A stretch of DNA of 64,000 nt from Lachnospiraceae bacterium (lineage in GTDB: Bacteria > Bacillota > Clostridia > Lachnospirales > Lachnospiraceae): assembly GCA_910575105.1 (NCBI GenBank), contig CAJTDK010000010.1:1-64000 (forward strand), in the 5' to 3' direction. The position numbers were made by a program, and so were the translations under genes. This document shows positions 63,271 through 64,000 of the stretch, one piece after another. The notes beneath the pieces are model-generated. The model made no database searches and was not told the DNA's origin. It was given only the letters and a program-made list of their open reading frames with translations. The first letter of the stretch is position 1, and the number at the start of each line of letters is the position of its first letter.

Positions 63271-63379
63271 ATTAGTTTAACATAATTTTTTAAAAATATC
63301 ACCTTCCCCTTTATTTTTTTAGAAAAAAGTATTACAATAATATTATTAAGCCGTATATGAGCGAAAGGAGATTTATGAT

Positions 63380-63946
63380 ATGAAAAAAGTAATTAAACAA
63401 TTATTGGGACTGGCTGCGATCGCCGGTGCTGTGGCTGGTGCCGTGTATCTTTTCAAGAAAAAAAGTGATGAAGAGGGCGATGAGTTTGATGACGACTTTG
63501 ACGATGAAGACTTCGACCTGGACAACGACCTGAAATCCGTATCCGACCGTGAATACGTATCCCTCAATACGGGCGCGCAGGCTGCGGCCGAGACGGTGGA
63601 AGAGACCGTGACAGAGGCCGGAGAAAAGGTTGAAGATACCCTTGAAGATGCCGGAGACGCCGCCGATACCCTTAAAGCCAAAGCAGAGGACGTTTCTGAG
63701 ACTGTATCCGACAAAGCCAAGGACGCAGCAAAGGATGCAAAGGATATCAAGGATTCCGTAAAGCATACGGTTGAAGATGCCAAGGAAAGCCTCAAAGACG
63801 CTGCAAAGGATGCAGCTGATCAGGCTGAAGATCTTGCCGATGCTGTGGAAGAAAAGACGAAGAAGACGCTTAAAGCATTAAAGGGCAAAGCTGAGAATGC
63901 GGCCGAGGCAGTGAAAGAGAAGGTGAAAAAAATCTCGGAGGAGTAA
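63380..63946 (+). CDS. Amphipathic helical protein with membrane anchor (YtxH-like)
   Basis: The 188-residue protein has an N-terminal helix (about 7-24, GLAAIAGAVAGAVYLFKKK), an acidic segment (DEFDDDFDDEDFDLDNDL) and a long region of Ala, Lys, Glu and Asp in approximate 11-residue steps (for example DAAKDAKDIKD, ESLKDAAKDAA). Such segments form amphipathic helices, as in YtxH-type and LEA-like stress proteins. The ATG follows AAAGGAGATTTATGAT. It is divergent from cls. No defined function. Confidence 0.8.
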   Translation: MKKVIKQLLGLAAIAGAVAGAVYLFKKKSDEEGDEFDDDFDDEDFDLDNDLKSVSDREYVSLNTGAQAAAETVEETVTEAGEKVEDTLEDAGDAADTLKAKAEDVSETVSDKAKDAAKDAKDIKDSVKHTVEDAKESLKDAAKDAADQAEDLADAVEEKTKKTLKALKGKAENAAEAVKEKVKKISEE

Positions 63947-63961
63947 TCCCCGTCGCGATAC

Positions 63962-63990
63962 ATCCCCTGTACCATTGCGGTGCAGGGGAT
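63962..63990 (+). terminator. Terminator after the YtxH-like gene
   Basis: ATCCCCTGTACC and GGTGCAGGGGAT form a 12-base stem with a single mismatch and a 5-base loop, followed by TTT. Confidence 0.75.
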
Positions 63991-64000
63991 TTTAACGGCA

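Overview
The window is about 64 kb of a Gram-positive, endospore-forming, anaerobe-type genome, most likely a Lachnospiraceae member near Clostridium scindens, Dorea or Faecalicatena. This rests on gene content and sequence style, not on a search. The signs are strong AGGAGG ribosome sites, TTGACA/TATAAT promoters, spoVB- and spoIIM-like genes, scpAB, a Firmicute SOS box, a tRNA-Thr T-box, an IscR-NifS-IscU-MnmA cluster, ECF transport, DUF1292 and DUF1540 proteins. Almost all genes lie on the minus strand; no rRNA, tRNA, CRISPR array or intact mobile element was seen.

Layout. 0.2-0.74 kb: a fused remnant joining the start of a cytosine deaminase to the end of sigma-54 (RpoN). 0.8-7.5 kb: a Bce-type peptide-antibiotic sensing and export module (response regulator, histidine kinase, ATPase, permease) with a chemoreceptor gene inside it. 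7.6-13.4 kb: glycolysis cluster gap-pgk-tpiA-esterase-gpmI. 13.6-17.9 kb: iscR-nifS-iscU-mnmA-PHP phosphatase, linking Fe-S assembly to tRNA thiolation. 18-24.4 kb: spoVB-like flippase, spoIIM-like protein, Nudix hydrolase, RNase Y, recX and recA (with a perfect LexA box). 24.7-30.8 kb: a CsbB/YfhO-type glycosylation pair divergent from an OmpR-type two-component system. 30.8-34.6 kb: DUF1292 protein and a YtrABC-like operon with its operator. 34.7-37.4 kb: D,D-carboxypeptidase, scpB, scpA. 37.7-41 kb: phosphoesterase, HAD phosphatase, a truncated ABC ATPase, an unknown membrane protein and an IS1380-like remnant. 41.2-43.3 kb: an Agr-like LytTR regulator and kinase without a peptide gene. 43.3-52.9 kb: a ten-gene ECF transporter plus peptidase/amidohydrolase cluster with its own LacI regulator and a LacI-type operator at the promoter. 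53.2-56.1 kb: metA, an AI-2E-family permease and a DUF1540 protein. 56.1-58.9 kb: a threonine T-box controlling an acyl-CoA thioesterase-like gene and thrS. 59-63.9 kb: SEC-C protein, two small proteins, purA, cardiolipin synthase and an amphipathic helical protein.

Most system-like is the 43.3-52.9 kb cluster: a dedicated ECF importer followed by two M20 hydrolases, a minimal M24 hydrolase, a glutamine-amidotransferase-like protein and a carboxylated-lysine amidohydrolase. It reads as uptake and stepwise hydrolysis of one small amide- or peptide-bonded compound that I cannot name. Other points worth attention are the thioesterase placed between the T-box and thrS, the codA-rpoN remnant, a dispersed intergenic repeat ending in GTTACTG/CAGTAAC, and a 53-residue small gene with a sporulation-like promoter.
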